Shown here in pieces: positions 1-11,714 of a stretch of DNA of 64,000 nt. A program made the position numbers and the translations under genes. Every line of letters starts with the position of its first letter. The first letter of the stretch is position 1. The DNA lies in assembly GCF_019578655.1 (NCBI RefSeq), contig NC_063257.1, positions 30,663,159 through 30,727,158 on the forward strand. The letters run 5' to 3'. Origin of the DNA: Ricinus communis. Taxonomy: Eukaryota > Streptophyta > Magnoliopsida > Malpighiales > Euphorbiaceae. The notes beneath the pieces are model-generated. The model made no database searches and was not told the DNA's origin. It saw nothing but the letters and a program-made list of their open reading frames with translations.

Positions 1-200
1 CCGTTTCGGCTAAAGCTTGTTCTCGTTCTTCTCTTTGTCACTTCCTCGAAGTTCTTTCCAACTCTAGCTTGTAAGCAAATAGTTCCATCGAACTAGCTCG
101 GGTCATACACAGATTCAACTATCTAGAGAAAACACGAACACAACAAAGATAAATTAAATGAAAAATAAAAATGCTAGCTTTTGAATTATTAATAAAAGAA
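1..200 (-). mobile_element. 5' internal leader of an Athila-like element (runs off the left edge)
   Basis: This stretch lies directly downstream, on the minus strand, of an LTR at 225-1919 and its primer-binding site. It is therefore the untranslated leader of a minus-strand element whose gag and pol lie beyond the left edge. No coding motif is visible here. Confidence 0.6.
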
Positions 201-218
201 TCCCCAATAACGACACCA
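201..218 (-). other. Primer-binding site (tRNA-Asp type, decayed)
   Basis: On the minus strand this reads TGGTGTCGTTATTGGGGA. It is the Athila-type tRNA-Asp primer-binding site (TGGCGCCGTTGCCGGGGA) with C-to-T and G-to-A changes at its CpG-rich part, the pattern expected from decay of methylated cytosines. It sits six bases from the LTR edge, which fixes the orientation of the element. Confidence 0.65.
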
Positions 219-224
219 TAAAGT

Positions 225-1919
225 TGATGCGCGCTATCTGCATACGGCAAAATACGCCGATCATATCAAGTAATACAATGATGAATAAGAGTATTGTTCC
301 AATAGGGACCTAATTGTGAGTACTACCTTTAATCATACACTAACATTTAGCAATCAAAATATTGTTTGGGTGTAATAATATTTAAAAGTAAAACAATCTT
401 GGAAACAAATATTAAAACAATTGGTAAAACTTGTCAAGAATAAAGCCCATTTAGGTAGTGACTATCTTGACAAGTTAAATATTTCATGAAACAAACAATA
501 GTTAATTCCAATCAAGAGCTGAATTTGCATTCCACCAAATTAGGTTTAGACCTTTCTCAAGTGATTGAACCCCTAATTCCTAAAAGGAGAGAGAGGAATC
601 TCTTCTCAAACCCACTCACTTATGTCATGCAATAAGATTAAGGAACTATTAAACTAAAGGATCTTGTAGATCTATCTCTAGTATCCCAATCAATCCTCAA
701 TCCCTAAAATGTGATCGGTTCATAAAAAGTTATCTCTAATCAATTAATGAAAATAAATTCCAATTAATACGTCGACTTATTAATTGAGATAGATAATTAA
801 GTAATCGAAAGGACAAAATAACTCATAGAAAAGATTAATTGCATTAATTTTAAATCAATCCATACAAAACAAATTAGGGTTCATCAAAACCCAAATAATA
901 AGAAAATTGGTTCCTAAATATTATAATAAAGAAATAAAGAATAGGGAAAGAAGATCTCAAACTATTCATGGAAGAGTAGAGATGAAAATCTTTAATCTTT
1001 AATCTTTAATCTTGGAAAATAATGAAGGAATTGATGTTTTTCCTTTGAGAAATGACCAATCAAAACCCTAAAAATAAAAGGAAAATGAAGTTTCTAATTG
1101 TTTCTTTCTCTAGATTTGAATAAAATGACGATACTCCAGCAAAGCAACCCTAAATATTCCTTTAAATAATGTATTTTTATGATTGACATGGGACCACATG
1201 ACCGTGTGACGTCCTTATCTTTTCGCAGCTTTAATATATGTTCCTTTTCATTCATTACTTTGCGAGCTATTTTAGGGTGTTGTAAAAATCTAACTGATGC
1301 TTGCGTTCTTCATGAAAGTTGTAGCTCTTGAAGAGTAGTTCACTTTAAGATTTTAAATCACCTCAATCTGACCTCTGTAGCTCTTGATAAGGCCCAAACA
1401 CTGAGACTAATCCAAACAAAAACAGACTGTACAATATCTGAACTCCGGCCCAAGATTTCTCATCCTTAGCAACCCAATATGGAGTTAAGATGTTCATAAG
1501 AACTATAGGTTAGGCAATATTTTACGAAGTTGATGAAGACCATGTTTCAATTCTGGACTTTTAAGATCATGAAAAACTGCACTAAAGCTAATGCGATCAA
1601 ATCTGCGTAATGCTGAAATTCGCCTATTTCTTCCACACAGGGAGTAGACGGCCGTGTGGACCCTTCATGCATCTACCATTTTTAACACAGGAATGCCACA
1701 TCACCGTGTGGCTTCTAGTGTCATACTAAACTTTGGATAAATATGCATTTCCTTTGCCCGAGTCTCATGCTTTTCGATTCTATTTAACTCCTTGACATGT
1801 ATTATCCTTAAAGTGTCTAAAAGAACTGAAAACCCAAGCTTTAATAAACAAATCAAACTCAATAATGGTAAAATTAATATACAATAAAGCTCAAAAGTAA
1901 GTGCCTTTAGCACTTATCA
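225..1919 (-). mobile_element. 5' LTR of Athila-like element 2
   Basis: The LTR is about 1.7 kb. On the minus strand it begins TGATAAGTGC at 1919 and ends GCATCA at 225, beside the primer-binding site. It cuts the T1 protease frame at 1920; the duplicated target on this side would be 1920-1924 (TAGTG) and its partner lies outside the window. The middle and end contain three copies of a CACA..CCGTGTGG word (about 1195-1215, 1636-1668, 1685-1712). No open reading frame of note is present. Low-scoring open frames here are by-products of AT richness. Confidence 0.7.
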
Positions 1920-2240
1920 TAGTGCAAAAGTTATTGGGATATCCAAGATAGTGAACTCCACCCAGGATTCGATAGGACTCGTCTTTACTAGTGTTGAAAA
2001 TGTTCCTTCCACATTTCTCTTTGTTTCATCATGGGTTCTTATGACTATATCTGATGGTTTCAGATCTTCCGCAATGTTTCCCAATGCGAGAAAGACACAC
2101 ATTGATGGCTGACCCATCATCCACCAACGCACACGGGGTCCTTTTCCCCTTAGCCTCTGCTACTATATAAAGAGCCTTCATTTGAGAAAGTGATAATCCT
2201 GGTGGTCTTGTCAGTTACCGTTTTGATCATCTCCTCTAGG
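1920..2240 (-). pseudogene. T1 Tat-type gag-pol: retropepsin region fragment
   Basis: The minus-strand reading contains a conserved ALGN..EDLKPSD..IRTHDETKR stretch followed by EFTILDIPITFAL. This is the region just before the LLGRPWIH motif in the aspartic protease of Tat/Ogre-type Ty3/gypsy elements. The frame is cut at 1920 by the Athila-like LTR and at 2240 by the complete Athila-like element. It continues upstream at 11259: removing the 9-kb insertion and one copy of the duplicated GTAGC restores a reading through LEEMIKTVTDKTTRIITFS. Stops and frameshifts make it a dead copy. Confidence 0.7.
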
Positions 2241-2245
2241 GTAGC

Positions 2246-3720
2246 TGTTAGGCTATTTATATAGCTACAATCTAAGGCAGTGAACCTACCGATGCAGACT
2301 AGCACTAATAGCGAGTATCAAGGTCATATTCTAGGGAAAGGGTGATCCTAGAACTACTCCAGCGTCTTATATTATCTAACCTTAAATAAAATTGATGAAG
2401 TTTCTATTCTATGACTAGATGCAAGCTAAATAATGAGCTAAATGTCAAGCAATCTGCAAAGATTTAGTGAAACAAATAAGGAAAGAAAGTAAATCCAATG
2501 AGACCTAAGCTAATTGGATTTTAGTAAAGGTAGAAATTAGATTGATTACCAATTATGATTACCCATGAGCGGATTCTAAATTGAATTTGAGTTCCCTCTC
2601 GAGAACACCGAATTCCTAAACCTAAGAACCTAAACGATTGAATCATTTCCTATGATTGATTTTAGGTTAGCCTTAAGATTAATCCACTGCTATTAAGAGT
2701 TGTTAATTCTTAATCCGACTAGTTAATTACCTTTATCTCTAAGTGATCATTAACTAGTTCTTGCTATTCAAATTTCCAACTACTAAATGAATTTCTCAAT
2801 TACAAAAAGTAATATGAACAACACAATTCACAACGTCTCATAAATAATGTAATATCTTATTAATACTGAAAGCAAGAAGAATACAAGTATTGATAATCAA
2901 AATCTCATAAACATTAAGTGCAATCCAAAAAACAAAGGAAACCCCAATGGGTTCAACAGTCATACTAACGAATAACACAAAATAAGGAACAAATACAGAA
3001 AAGAAAATTGGAAACATGTACACCCTTCTTCTTCAAATCAGATGAATAGTCCTAAATCTCCAAATCCAAATAATGAACCTCGAATTGCCTCTTGAATGCC
3101 TCCAAATCCACTCTTGATCTTCAATATGATGCTTGAACCACTGAAACCCATCCTTCAATATGTGAAATGGTCTCCCAAAGTCGAATGTTGAAGTCTGAAA
3201 AGAGTTGGCTCGCACACGTATATGAGATCTAAACTCAGAAAACTGAACCCTTATAAAAGAAATCAATTTTGCCTATATAAATGTCCCAGCACAGCCGTGG
3301 TCAAGCCCATGCTGGTCAGCACGAGGAGAGTCCAGGCCGTGCTATACTTTCGAGTCCCAAAAATCATCCTTTGCTTCCCGACCATGCCCTCACCGGTGCT
3401 GAGCCACCATGGGCCGTGATGGAGACTGTGGTGGCCTCGGAAACTGTGCCAAAAAGCCACCTTTAAGGGTCAAAGGTCGATGGTTCAACACGGCCAGAGT
3501 CCAGGCCGTACTCAACCTTGAATTGCTAGCCTTTGTTCAATTTTAATGGATCCTGTACCGTATTCGCACGTATCACCCTCAAATACTGATAATGTCCATC
3601 AATGATCACCTGAAAAATGAGAGGAACCAAAACACAGGTAATTCTGGCATAAAACAAGATAACTATGCATAAAAATGGAAGTAATTGGGCATATAAACAT
3701 GTGTAACACAATGCATATCA
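2246..3720 (-). mobile_element. 3' LTR of Athila-like element 1
   Basis: This 1,475-bp LTR begins TGATATGCATTG on the minus strand (right edge 3720) and ends TAGCCTAACA at 2246. It aligns along its whole length with 9770-11253 and, inverted, with 11715-13196. It holds repeated GC-rich AGCACGG..CCGTGCT words around 3285-3345, 3400-3420 and 3490-3515. Confidence 0.85.
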
Positions 3721-3733
3721 AATCACCCCACAC
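3721..3733 (-). other. Polypurine tract of Athila-like element 1
   Basis: On the minus strand AAGTGTGGGGTGA immediately precedes the LTR start TGATATGC. Just upstream is the GGACAAGCAAAAGC word typical of the 3' end of Athila-type elements. It would prime plus-strand synthesis. Confidence 0.6.
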
Positions 3734-5467
3734 TTAAGCTTTTGCTTGTCCTCAAGTAATCAATAACTCAATATATATACAAGCAACAATCACCCCTCAA
3801 AATCCATGCTAAGGTTCACAATTTAACCTTATTCAACATATAAAGAATGAAACTCAAGTAGCTAAATAAATCATACACCTTCAAAGAAGAACTATAATAA
3901 TACCATCTCGAAGTACAAGTTATATAACAACTCAGCATTAAAGACTAAGAACCATTGCCTCACAGGGACCTCTCAAATCACTCACAGTGTTTACAGGTAA
4001 ACAAAAAGATTCCTTCAATGTAGCTGCACAAAATCTATTTACCATAAGCTTGCTCATAAACTCCATCTTTGCTACTGTGAATAAATGAATACCAAAATCA
4101 AAGGGTCTTTACAAGGGTTGAAATGTGGCTAAGGTAAAGGTAAGAATATTTGGATAGAAGTGTATAGTATATTGAAAAATCATATAATTACTTAGAATAA
4201 ATGCTTCAGGAGCTGAATGCCAAATCAACAAAAGTATTCACTAAGCCTTATTTGAAGTAAAGGATGCTCAAAAAATTGAATCCAAAAGAGAAAAGAGCTA
4301 AGAAAGAAGCACAATAAACACTTATTTAATTTTGTTTCTCTTTTTATATGCCACTGCAGCTTACACAGGGGTTGCATGGTTATGACACAAACAACGAGAA
4401 TAGTTATACAATTTGGATTAAAGGGAGCATCAAAGAATGATTAAAAGGACTAAATGAATTTATAACAAAATTAGGCACTATGATTCCATAAAAGAAGAAG
4501 CATAATATATAATTATTCAGTACACAGGGTGAAAGAAAAGACAAATATAGAGAATGGTATAAATGTAGTGTATAGGTGTAAATCATGAAGAAAAGGTTAA
4601 GGCTCAAAACTGGCTGACTAATGGAAATAAAGGGTAGGCTTTTGGCCAGATGCGGTGAATCTTAAGTTGCCCAAATCATTTGATGGTATTCAACAATTCA
4701 TGTAACCTCAACAAGTATTACAGAGCAAGTTTTAGAAATAAAATTAAGTACAGCGTACACTCAAATAAGAAAGATCATGAGCATAATTGTAATAGATGCT
4801 CAAATTTTTGTTCAACAACTCACGTTTGAAGTGGCTAAAATTTGCAATTGGTTCCCAAACTTATCAATTGAATCATCACATAAATGGTATAAGTGATTGG
4901 CATAATCAAAGTTCAAAGATAAAGGCTAGAAACTTGTAAAGAACTCAAGCAGCACTCGTTTGATCCAGCCAAAGTGACATATTGAACAAAGTGAAATTGC
5001 TTTCGCAAGAACAAAAATCGAGAGGGATAATCAATTACAAGTATGTGAATTAAATCATTAATTACAAAAGAACAAACTAAGCTTAAGCGACATGAAGAAC
5101 ATAGGTTCTAACATCCTAACAATATACAAAACCAATGATAGCAATTTCAGACACATCCAAAAGTCATAGGAAAGAGAAGAGAACATACAGTTTACCCATA
5201 CCCACCCTACACTTGAAGAACACATTATGCTCAGTGTAAAACGAAGTGGGTACCTCGCATGGGATGTACAAATAAAGAAAGCAAAATCAATTATATCTAG
5301 GTACATGACATGTATGAAAAATAAAGTAAATCAACGCAGAAAATAAAATAACATCTAGGGGGACTGCCCTGATCATTCGCCGAAGCTGGGGGAGTGGAAA
5401 TTCGGTGGGTCCTCAGCAGGAGTTGAAAATGAAAAATAAAGAAATAATAGAAACTGAAAATAAAAAT
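3734..5467 (-). other. Non-coding 3' internal region of Athila-like element 1
   Basis: About 1.7 kb between the polypurine tract and the nested solo LTR. I found no RT, integrase or envelope-like motif on either strand. Short open frames here have no recognisable composition or motif. Autonomous Athila elements carry an envelope-like ORF in this area; nothing like it remains. Confidence 0.5.
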
Positions 5468-6827
5468 TGATAGCGCAATAATATATGTATTTTATATGCT
5501 ATATATATATGTTGTTCTTCATGTTATCTTTGCATTTCTAATCTTTTAGAGCCACTATTTGTTATTTTCGATATTTCTCTCCTCGGGTTAGTTTTGTTTT
5601 GTTTTTGTAGGAATTGGTTCGAGTTGCTAGGCATTGGCGAGGATGTTTGTAGAGTCGTTCATGGTCAAGCATGATATCAAAGAGATACTCATGCCTAGGA
5701 GGATCTTATATCACGAAATGAGCAAGAGAAGCTATCTCGCGACCACTCCGCGACTTGGCTTTCAAGGCCAATGATAAAGTAAAGAAATAGTCCACTTCGC
5801 CCCTGCCCGCGACCTACAATGCCATGCCGCGGCCTACCCCTGGCTGGATCTGCAAAACTGCATTTTGGACAGCTGTCTAGTCAAATTTTTAGGGTAAAAA
5901 CCTAGCCAAACTTCTGGATACCCTATGATATAAATAGATTGTAAAGAACCTGAAGGGCAGCTCCCTTTCTCCTTTTCTCTTTAGCTTTGTTTTTCCTTCT
6001 CTATTATGTCATTTTTTTCTTTATGCTTTGAAGATTGACTAAAGACTTGATCATTCATCTATCAGTCCAAGTATTCTCCTTTTCTGTTTTAAGCTGTTAT
6101 TAATTATGTTCTCTTTTATAATCTATTTTGTTTGTTTAACTATCATGAGTGAGTAGTTTTCTAATCTAGGGTTAAGTGAACCCTAGCCATGATTGATGTA
6201 TGATTTGTTCCTTTAATTCCCCAAATTAGTTATTTAATTGCTCTTGCTTAATTGATTGTGCATATTCCAATACTAGATTAGGGATAATTAGTATTGTTAT
6301 GATTCCATTGTCTTTATTACAGCGGGAGTTGGGTTTTGACGGATTTGATTATTTCAATTAAGGACATGAAATTCTCCACGGGAGTAGGTAGAATGGATTG
6401 TTAGAAAGTCAGGGTATTGAGTTTAATGTCTTTAATTTGCATGATTCCATGGGAGTAGGTTTTGATTGCATATTAGGGAAGCCATTGATACTCGAGAGAG
6501 ATCTATGATATTTTATAGGGTTACCTTTCCTTGTGAACATTTATTTAATTAGTTTGGGGTAGGAACTTATCTTTGCGTTAATTATACTAGTGGGGATATT
6601 TAACTCTAGGTGCTTTTTATCCTTGAATTTATTCTCATTATTATTATTTGCATTATAGATTAATTCATCCTCAATCGTTGATTTGGTTACTTACTTAGCA
6701 TTAATTAAAGTCAAGATTAGCTAGTTTTTACTACTTCAGTCTTTGAGGATTCGACCCTTGCTTGCCTGACTACATAGTTAGGAGGTCTAGTTAGGTTATT
6801 TTTTATAGGCACGCGACAGCCTTGTCA
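5468..6827. mobile_element. Solo LTR nested inside Athila-like element 1
   Basis: A 1,360-bp block begins TGATAGCGCA and ends CCTTGTCA. It is flanked by AAAAT (5463-5467) and GAAAT (6828-6832), a target duplication with one mismatch. It shares no sequence with the surrounding element. It has a (TA)n run near 5500, a GC-rich set of CGCGACC-like words at 5740-5850, and no coding sequence. No internal region remains, so recombination between two LTRs probably removed it. The orientation could not be decided because both ends are TG..CA compatible. Confidence 0.65.
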
Positions 6828-6959
6828 GAAATTAAATAAAATATGAAAACTAAAACTTAAAAAAATGTTCCAAAACTAAATAAAAGTTAGGGTGCTCCCA
6901 AAAGTGCTTCTTTTTGTTTCTCGATTCATTTAGTTGGACTCGGTGATAACTCCCTGCAT

Positions 6960-8383
6960 GTGCAGGTTTGACATATGCTGTGATTAAACTGCCAAGTTAT
7001 GGATCCTTAGATTGTTAGCAATCCTCCAAGCAACCGCTTTTAGGTACTTCCTTCAAGAGGGTAATGTCATTTCCCTCACCTCGAGTGTCAAGTCTGCTAC
7101 TGGAGTGACATGCAGCCCGTTATCCTCATCCACATGCGCATAGTCAAGACGCTGTGGAAGCTCTTTTAAATTGAGGACCAATGGTTCCTCAAGTGATGGC
7201 CTCAACTTCTGCACACATATCCTGTCAATCACAGTATCCTGTCAATCAAGCTGCTCCAACACTTCATCATCTGACAGTTCATGCTTATCTCCTCTTGGCA
7301 AAGTGACTTGTAAGGGGTCTTCAACTAATAATTCCTGCAAATGTGTCTCAATAGCATCGTTAAATAGATTAATACCATATACATAATATTATTATGATCT
7401 AAAGACTGGCTTATGGAATTATGTAAGTCAAAGGTGACAGTCTCATCCCCTACCCTAAGTTTTAACTTCCCATCACAAACATCTATCATTGCTCTAGATG
7501 TTGCAAGAAAAGGTCTTCCTAGAATTAAAGGTACACTGCTCTCATCGTCCATGTCTAAGATCACAAAATCGACAGGGAATATAAATTTATTTACTTTTAT
7601 AAGCACATTCTCTATAATACCCCTAGGATACTTAACATATCTATCAGTTAATTGTATACTCATCCTAGTGGGTTTGGTTTCTCCCAGCCCTAACTTTACA
7701 AATAGGTTGTACGGCATTACATTAATGCTAGCCCCCAAATCAGCTAAAGCATCATTAACAAATAAGTTACCTATAACATAAGGAATAGTAAAACTCCCTG
7801 TATAATGTCGCTTTTCGGGTAAGTTGTTCTGGAAAATCGTCGAACATTCCTCGTTTAGTGTCACACACGCCAAGTCCTCAAACTTCCTTTTATTGCTAAG
7901 AATCTCCTTTAAGAACTTTGCATACCCAGACATCTCCGAAATAACTTTAACAAAAGGTAAGTTTACATGCAGTTGTTTAAAAATATCCAGAAATTCACCA
8001 AACTGCTGCTCGACTTGCGCTTGCTTTAATCTAGCAGGGTACATAATTTTGGGTTGGTATTTCCTCAGTGAAATCTCATTTGCCTCTTCCTTCGCCTTGG
8101 TAGCTTCAACTTCCCTGCTTGAATCTACCTACGCATCAACATCATTGTTAGAAACAAAAGGACCAGGAACATACTTACCTGACTGCAACATGATTATGTT
8201 CACATGCTCCCTCGGATTGGACTCTGTAGTGCTAGGCAGAGTCCCTGGCTGCCTCTCAACCAACATCCTAGAAATCTGACCTATTTGAGTCTCCAAATTC
8301 TGGATGGAGGCCTGCTGATTTCTAAGTGCACTATCCGTCTGCTGGAACCTATTGTCAGTAGAGGACACAAACTTCATCACCAA
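6960..8383 (-). pseudogene. Athila-like aspartic protease and pre-RT linker
   Basis: The minus-strand frame 8383-8129 is the gag-protease linker (DNRFQQ...QNLETQIGQIS). The next frame, 8044-7325, carries the retropepsin: the catalytic motif DLGAS is at residues 102-106 of that frame and LILGRPFLA at about 174-182. DLGAS is the usual form in Athila-type elements. Beyond it (7320-6960) lies the conserved linker that precedes RT, with SLEEPLVLNLKELPQRL and a decayed VAWRIA motif, broken by stops. The sequence then leaves the family before the first RT block, so RT, RNase H and integrase were deleted. Stops and one frame change between the pieces indicate it is inactive. Confidence 0.75.
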
Positions 8384-9529
8384 CTCCTCAAGATTAGGTT
8401 TCTTCTCCTGAGGTGGAGGTAGTTGGGATGCACCAGCCTGCTGCTGGGGCTATTGCTGATGCAATCTCTGAAATCCTGGTAGACCTTGGGTACTGTTATT
8501 CCGCCACCTGAAGTTGGGATGGTTTCTTCACCCTGGGTTGTATATTATTCTGCTTGGGCGCATTCCCCATATAATTAACCTATTCATGGTCAGTAGAAGA
8601 AGATGAAGAAGAAGCAAACATACCTCCCGCATTATAGTTTGCACTGTAGTGTGGGCCACCACAGAACTTGTAGCCAATCTGTGCTACATGAACTGGCATC
8701 TGGAGCCAGTCTATTCTCTTGGCCAATAGCTCCACCTAAGCTGCCAAGGTTGTTGTGGAATCTACCTGGTTAACCACTCCCTACTTGACTGGCCAACTCC
8801 TAGAGGATTGCCACTAGTAGTTGTTCATGGCCATCTCCTCTATCAGATTTTGCTACCGCCCAAATGGCTTCACTGCTCAGACCCCACCCATCACAGATCT
8901 ACCATCTGCCTAGTAGCAAGGTTCAAACTGCTATAGAAAGTCTGAACCTGCATCCATACTAGTAGTCCATGGTGTGGGCAACATCGGAGCAAGTCCTTGT
9001 ACCTCTCACAGGCATCATACATGCTCTCGTCATCAAACTGCACAAAAGAAGATATGTCATTTCTCAATCTAGCGGTTTTAGCAGGAGGAAAGTACTTATA
9101 TAAAAACTTCTCAGCCAAAGATCTCAATGTAGTAATAGTGTTGGCTGGAAGTGACTGCAACCATCTTTTCACTTAGTCCTTTAAAGAAAATGGAAACAGC
9201 CTCAACCGAATGGCATCATCAGTCATTCCATTTATCTTGAAGGTATCACAGATCTCTAAAAAATTGGCTATGTGAGCGTTTGGGTCCTTGCTCGGTAGTC
9301 CAAGAAATTGTACACTATTCTGGACCATTTGTATCACGTTCTGCTTTATCTCGAAGTTATTGGCTGCCACAGGTGGTCGCAATATACTCGTCTGTGTCCC
9401 CTCAAGAAAAGGTCTAACAAACTCGTACATTGTCCTGTTTTCATCCGCAGCCTGGTTGTTGTCTCCCATCCCTACTAGTCTATTCATAGGGGTCCTAATC
9501 TCTATCCATGCCTCCTCTTCGTCTTGCAT
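8384..9529 (-). pseudogene. Athila-like gag
   Basis: The gag frame starts near 9529 and runs down to 8891. It contains the Retrotrans_gag core: LGLPSKDPNAHIANFLEICDT, then LRLFPFSLKD, a single stop at 9173-9175, then KRWLQSLPANTITT and FLYKYFPPAKTARLRNDI. Intact relatives read straight through here, so this is one premature stop in an otherwise well-kept frame. From 8890 to 8384 the frame is broken by several stops, and the nucleocapsid/linker region is only partly readable. Gag would form the particle that packages the RNA. Together with the protease it could once have been supplied by this element. Confidence 0.75.
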
Positions 9530-9745
9530 ACACTTTCTGAAAAGATGGAGGATCGCTCTGGTTTAGCAAGAGGGTCTACAGGAGTAGGATTAGAGCTTCT
9601 GGTCATAAACTCCTGAAATTAAGAGGTAGCAAGCAAAGAATACATAAATGAATAAAAAAATAAATAATAAAAAGAATCAAGAGATAGAAAACAAAAAATG
9701 GCTAAAGTGACACAAACATAAATTCACTCTAGTTCACACAAATAT

Positions 9746-9763
9746 TCCCCGGCAGCGGCGCCA
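9746..9763 (-). other. Primer-binding site, tRNA-Asp type
   Basis: On the minus strand this reads TGGCGCCGCTGCCGGGGA, one base different from the Athila tRNA-Asp site. It lies six bases inside the LTR edge at 9770. Confidence 0.8.
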
Positions 9764-9769
9764 AAAACT

Positions 9770-11253
9770 TGATGGGCTATTTATGTAACTACAATATAAG
9801 ACAGTGAACCTATCGATGCAGACTAGCACTAATGACTAGTATCAAGATCGTATTATCGGAAAAGGATGATCCTAGAACTACTCCAGCATCTTATATTATC
9901 TAACTTTAAATAAAATTTACGAAGTTACTATTCTATGACTAGATGTAAGATAAATGATTAGCTAAATGTCAAGCAATCTGCAAAGATTTAGTGAAACAAA
10001 CAAGGAAAGAAAGCAAACCCAATAAGACCTAAGCTAGTTGGATTTAATGAAGGTAGAAATTAGATTGATTACCAATAATGATTACCCGTGAGTGGATTCT
10101 AAATTGAATTCGAGTTCCCTCTCAAGAACACCGAATTCCTAAACCTAAGAACCTAAACGATGGGATCTCTTCCTACGATTGATTTTAGGTTAGCCTTAAG
10201 ATTAATCCACTGATATTAAGAGTTGTTAATTCTTAATCCGGCTAGTTAATTACCCTTATCTTTAAGTGATCATTAACCAGTTCTTACTATTCAAATCTCC
10301 AACTACTAAATGAATTTCTCAATTACAAAAAGTAATATAAACAACTCAATTCACAACGTCTCATAAATAATGTGATATCTTATTAATACTGAAAGCAAGA
10401 AGTATACAAGCATTGATAATCAAAATCTCATAAACATTAAGTGCAATCCAAAAAACAAAGGAAACCCCAATGGGTTCAACAGCTCTAGCTACTCATGCTA
10501 ACGAATAATACAAAATAAGGAACAAATACATAAAAGAAAATTGAAAACATGTACACCCTTCTTCTTCAAGTCAAATGAACAGTCCTAAATCTCCATATCT
10601 GAATAATGAACCTTGAATTGCCTCTTGAATGCCTATAAATCCACTCTTGGTCTTTAATATGATGCTTGAACCACTGAAATCTGTCCTTCAATATGTGAAA
10701 TGGTTTGCCAAAGTCGAATGTCAGAGTCTGAAAAGGGTTGGCTCACGCGTGTATATGAGATCTAAAGTCAGAAAACCGAACCCTCATAAAAGAAATTGAT
10801 TTTGCCTATATAAATGTCTTAGCACAGCCTTGATCAAGCCCGTGCTGGTTAGCACGGTCGGATTCCAGGCCGTGCTCGACATTCGAGTCTTGAAAATCAT
10901 CCTCTACTCCCTAACCGTGCCCTTGCTGGTGCTGAGCCACCATGGGCCGTGATGGAGACTGTGGTGGCCTTGGAAACTATGCCGAAAGGCCACCTTTGAG
11001 GGTCAAAGGTCGATGATTCAGCACGGCCAGAGTCCAGGCCGTGCTCAACCTTGAAATGCTAGCCTTTGTTCAATTTTGATGGATACTGGTCCGTATTCGC
11101 ACGTATTGCCCTCAAACACTAATAATGTCCATCAATGATCACTTGAAACATGAAAGGAACCAAAATATAGGTGATTCTGGCATAAAACAAGATAACTATG
11201 CATAAAAATGGAAGTAATTAGGCATATAAACATGTGTAACACAATGCATATTA
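9770..11253 (-). mobile_element. 5' LTR of Athila-like element 1
   Basis: This 1,484-bp LTR starts at 11253 on the minus strand and ends ATAGCCCATCA at 9770. It pairs with 2246-3720. The strongest hairpin of the family is here: AGCACGGCC, 8-nt loop, GGCCGTGCT at 11020-11045. Its outer end is ..ATATTA instead of ..ATATCA, a single change at the terminus. Confidence 0.85.
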
Positions 11254-11258
11254 GTAGC

Positions 11259-11709
11259 TGTTGTGGTAAAATTGTACCAAACAAGGCCTCGATTAAAGCC
11301 TTTCTATGATCCGATGAGTGCATTAGTAGGTCTTAGATGCTGGCTGTCTTCTTCTTTTTCTTCAGCTGCTCTAGTAACCCATTATCCCCTTCATGTGCTT
11401 TCTCGACTTACTTCAATTTTTAAAGTCTCGTGTCTTCACTTTTACCCACTAGTTTTATTAAAGTTGTTGTCTACCCAAATATCCTTCGCCCCAACATCTT
11501 GTACTTCACTTATCCCCAAAACTGTAACAGATGTCGATGGCCATAACTAACTTCCTTTCACCCTCCTTCCAAACCTCTAGAAGACAAGACTCACAAGCCG
11601 CTTGATCATCGTCTGACCCCCATCCACTTGGCATAATGTACTCAATCCGAATGCTGGCCAAACGTGGCCTTGAATAGCGGAACTTGAAATCAAATTATTT
11701 CGAGGGCTG
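11259..11709 (-). pseudogene. T1 Tat-type gag/protease linker fragment
   Basis: Minus-strand reading gives DLLMHSSDHRKALIEAL followed by GTILPQQ. This is the conserved ELL..S.EHR.AL block found between gag and protease in Tat/Ogre-clade elements. It joins in frame to 2240 (ATLEEMIKTVTDK) once the Athila-like insertion is removed, and on the other side to 13197 once the solo LTR is removed. Confidence 0.7.
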
Positions 11710-11714
11710 CCTTA

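Larger units (their letters stand above)
2246..11253 (-). mobile_element. Complete Athila-like LTR retrotransposon 1 (non-autonomous)
   Basis: The element is 9,008 bp. Its two LTRs (2246-3720 and 9770-11253) are flanked by an exact 5-bp target duplication, GTAGC (2241-2245 and 11254-11258). It has a tRNA-Asp primer-binding site at 9746-9763 and a polypurine tract at 3721-3733. The order on the minus strand is LTR, primer site, gag, protease, a short pre-RT linker, then no RT, RNase H or integrase, then a long non-coding 3' part and the LTR. A foreign solo LTR sits at 5468-6827. Subtracting it leaves about 4.7 kb internal sequence, far below an autonomous Athila element. It must have relied on enzymes supplied by another element. 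Confidence 0.85.

Noticed and set aside
3222..3466. Overlapping open frames on both strands around 3.2-3.5 kb
   Set aside because: They arise from GC-rich repeated words in the LTR, and the homologous LTRs do not keep them open.
5058..5306. 82-residue minus-strand open frame
   Set aside because: No motif, and it lies in the non-coding 3' part of the Athila-like element. The composition is that of chance AT-rich translation.
7413..8422. Plus-strand open frames of 120-150 residues
   Set aside because: They are antisense shadows of the Athila-like protease on the minus strand.
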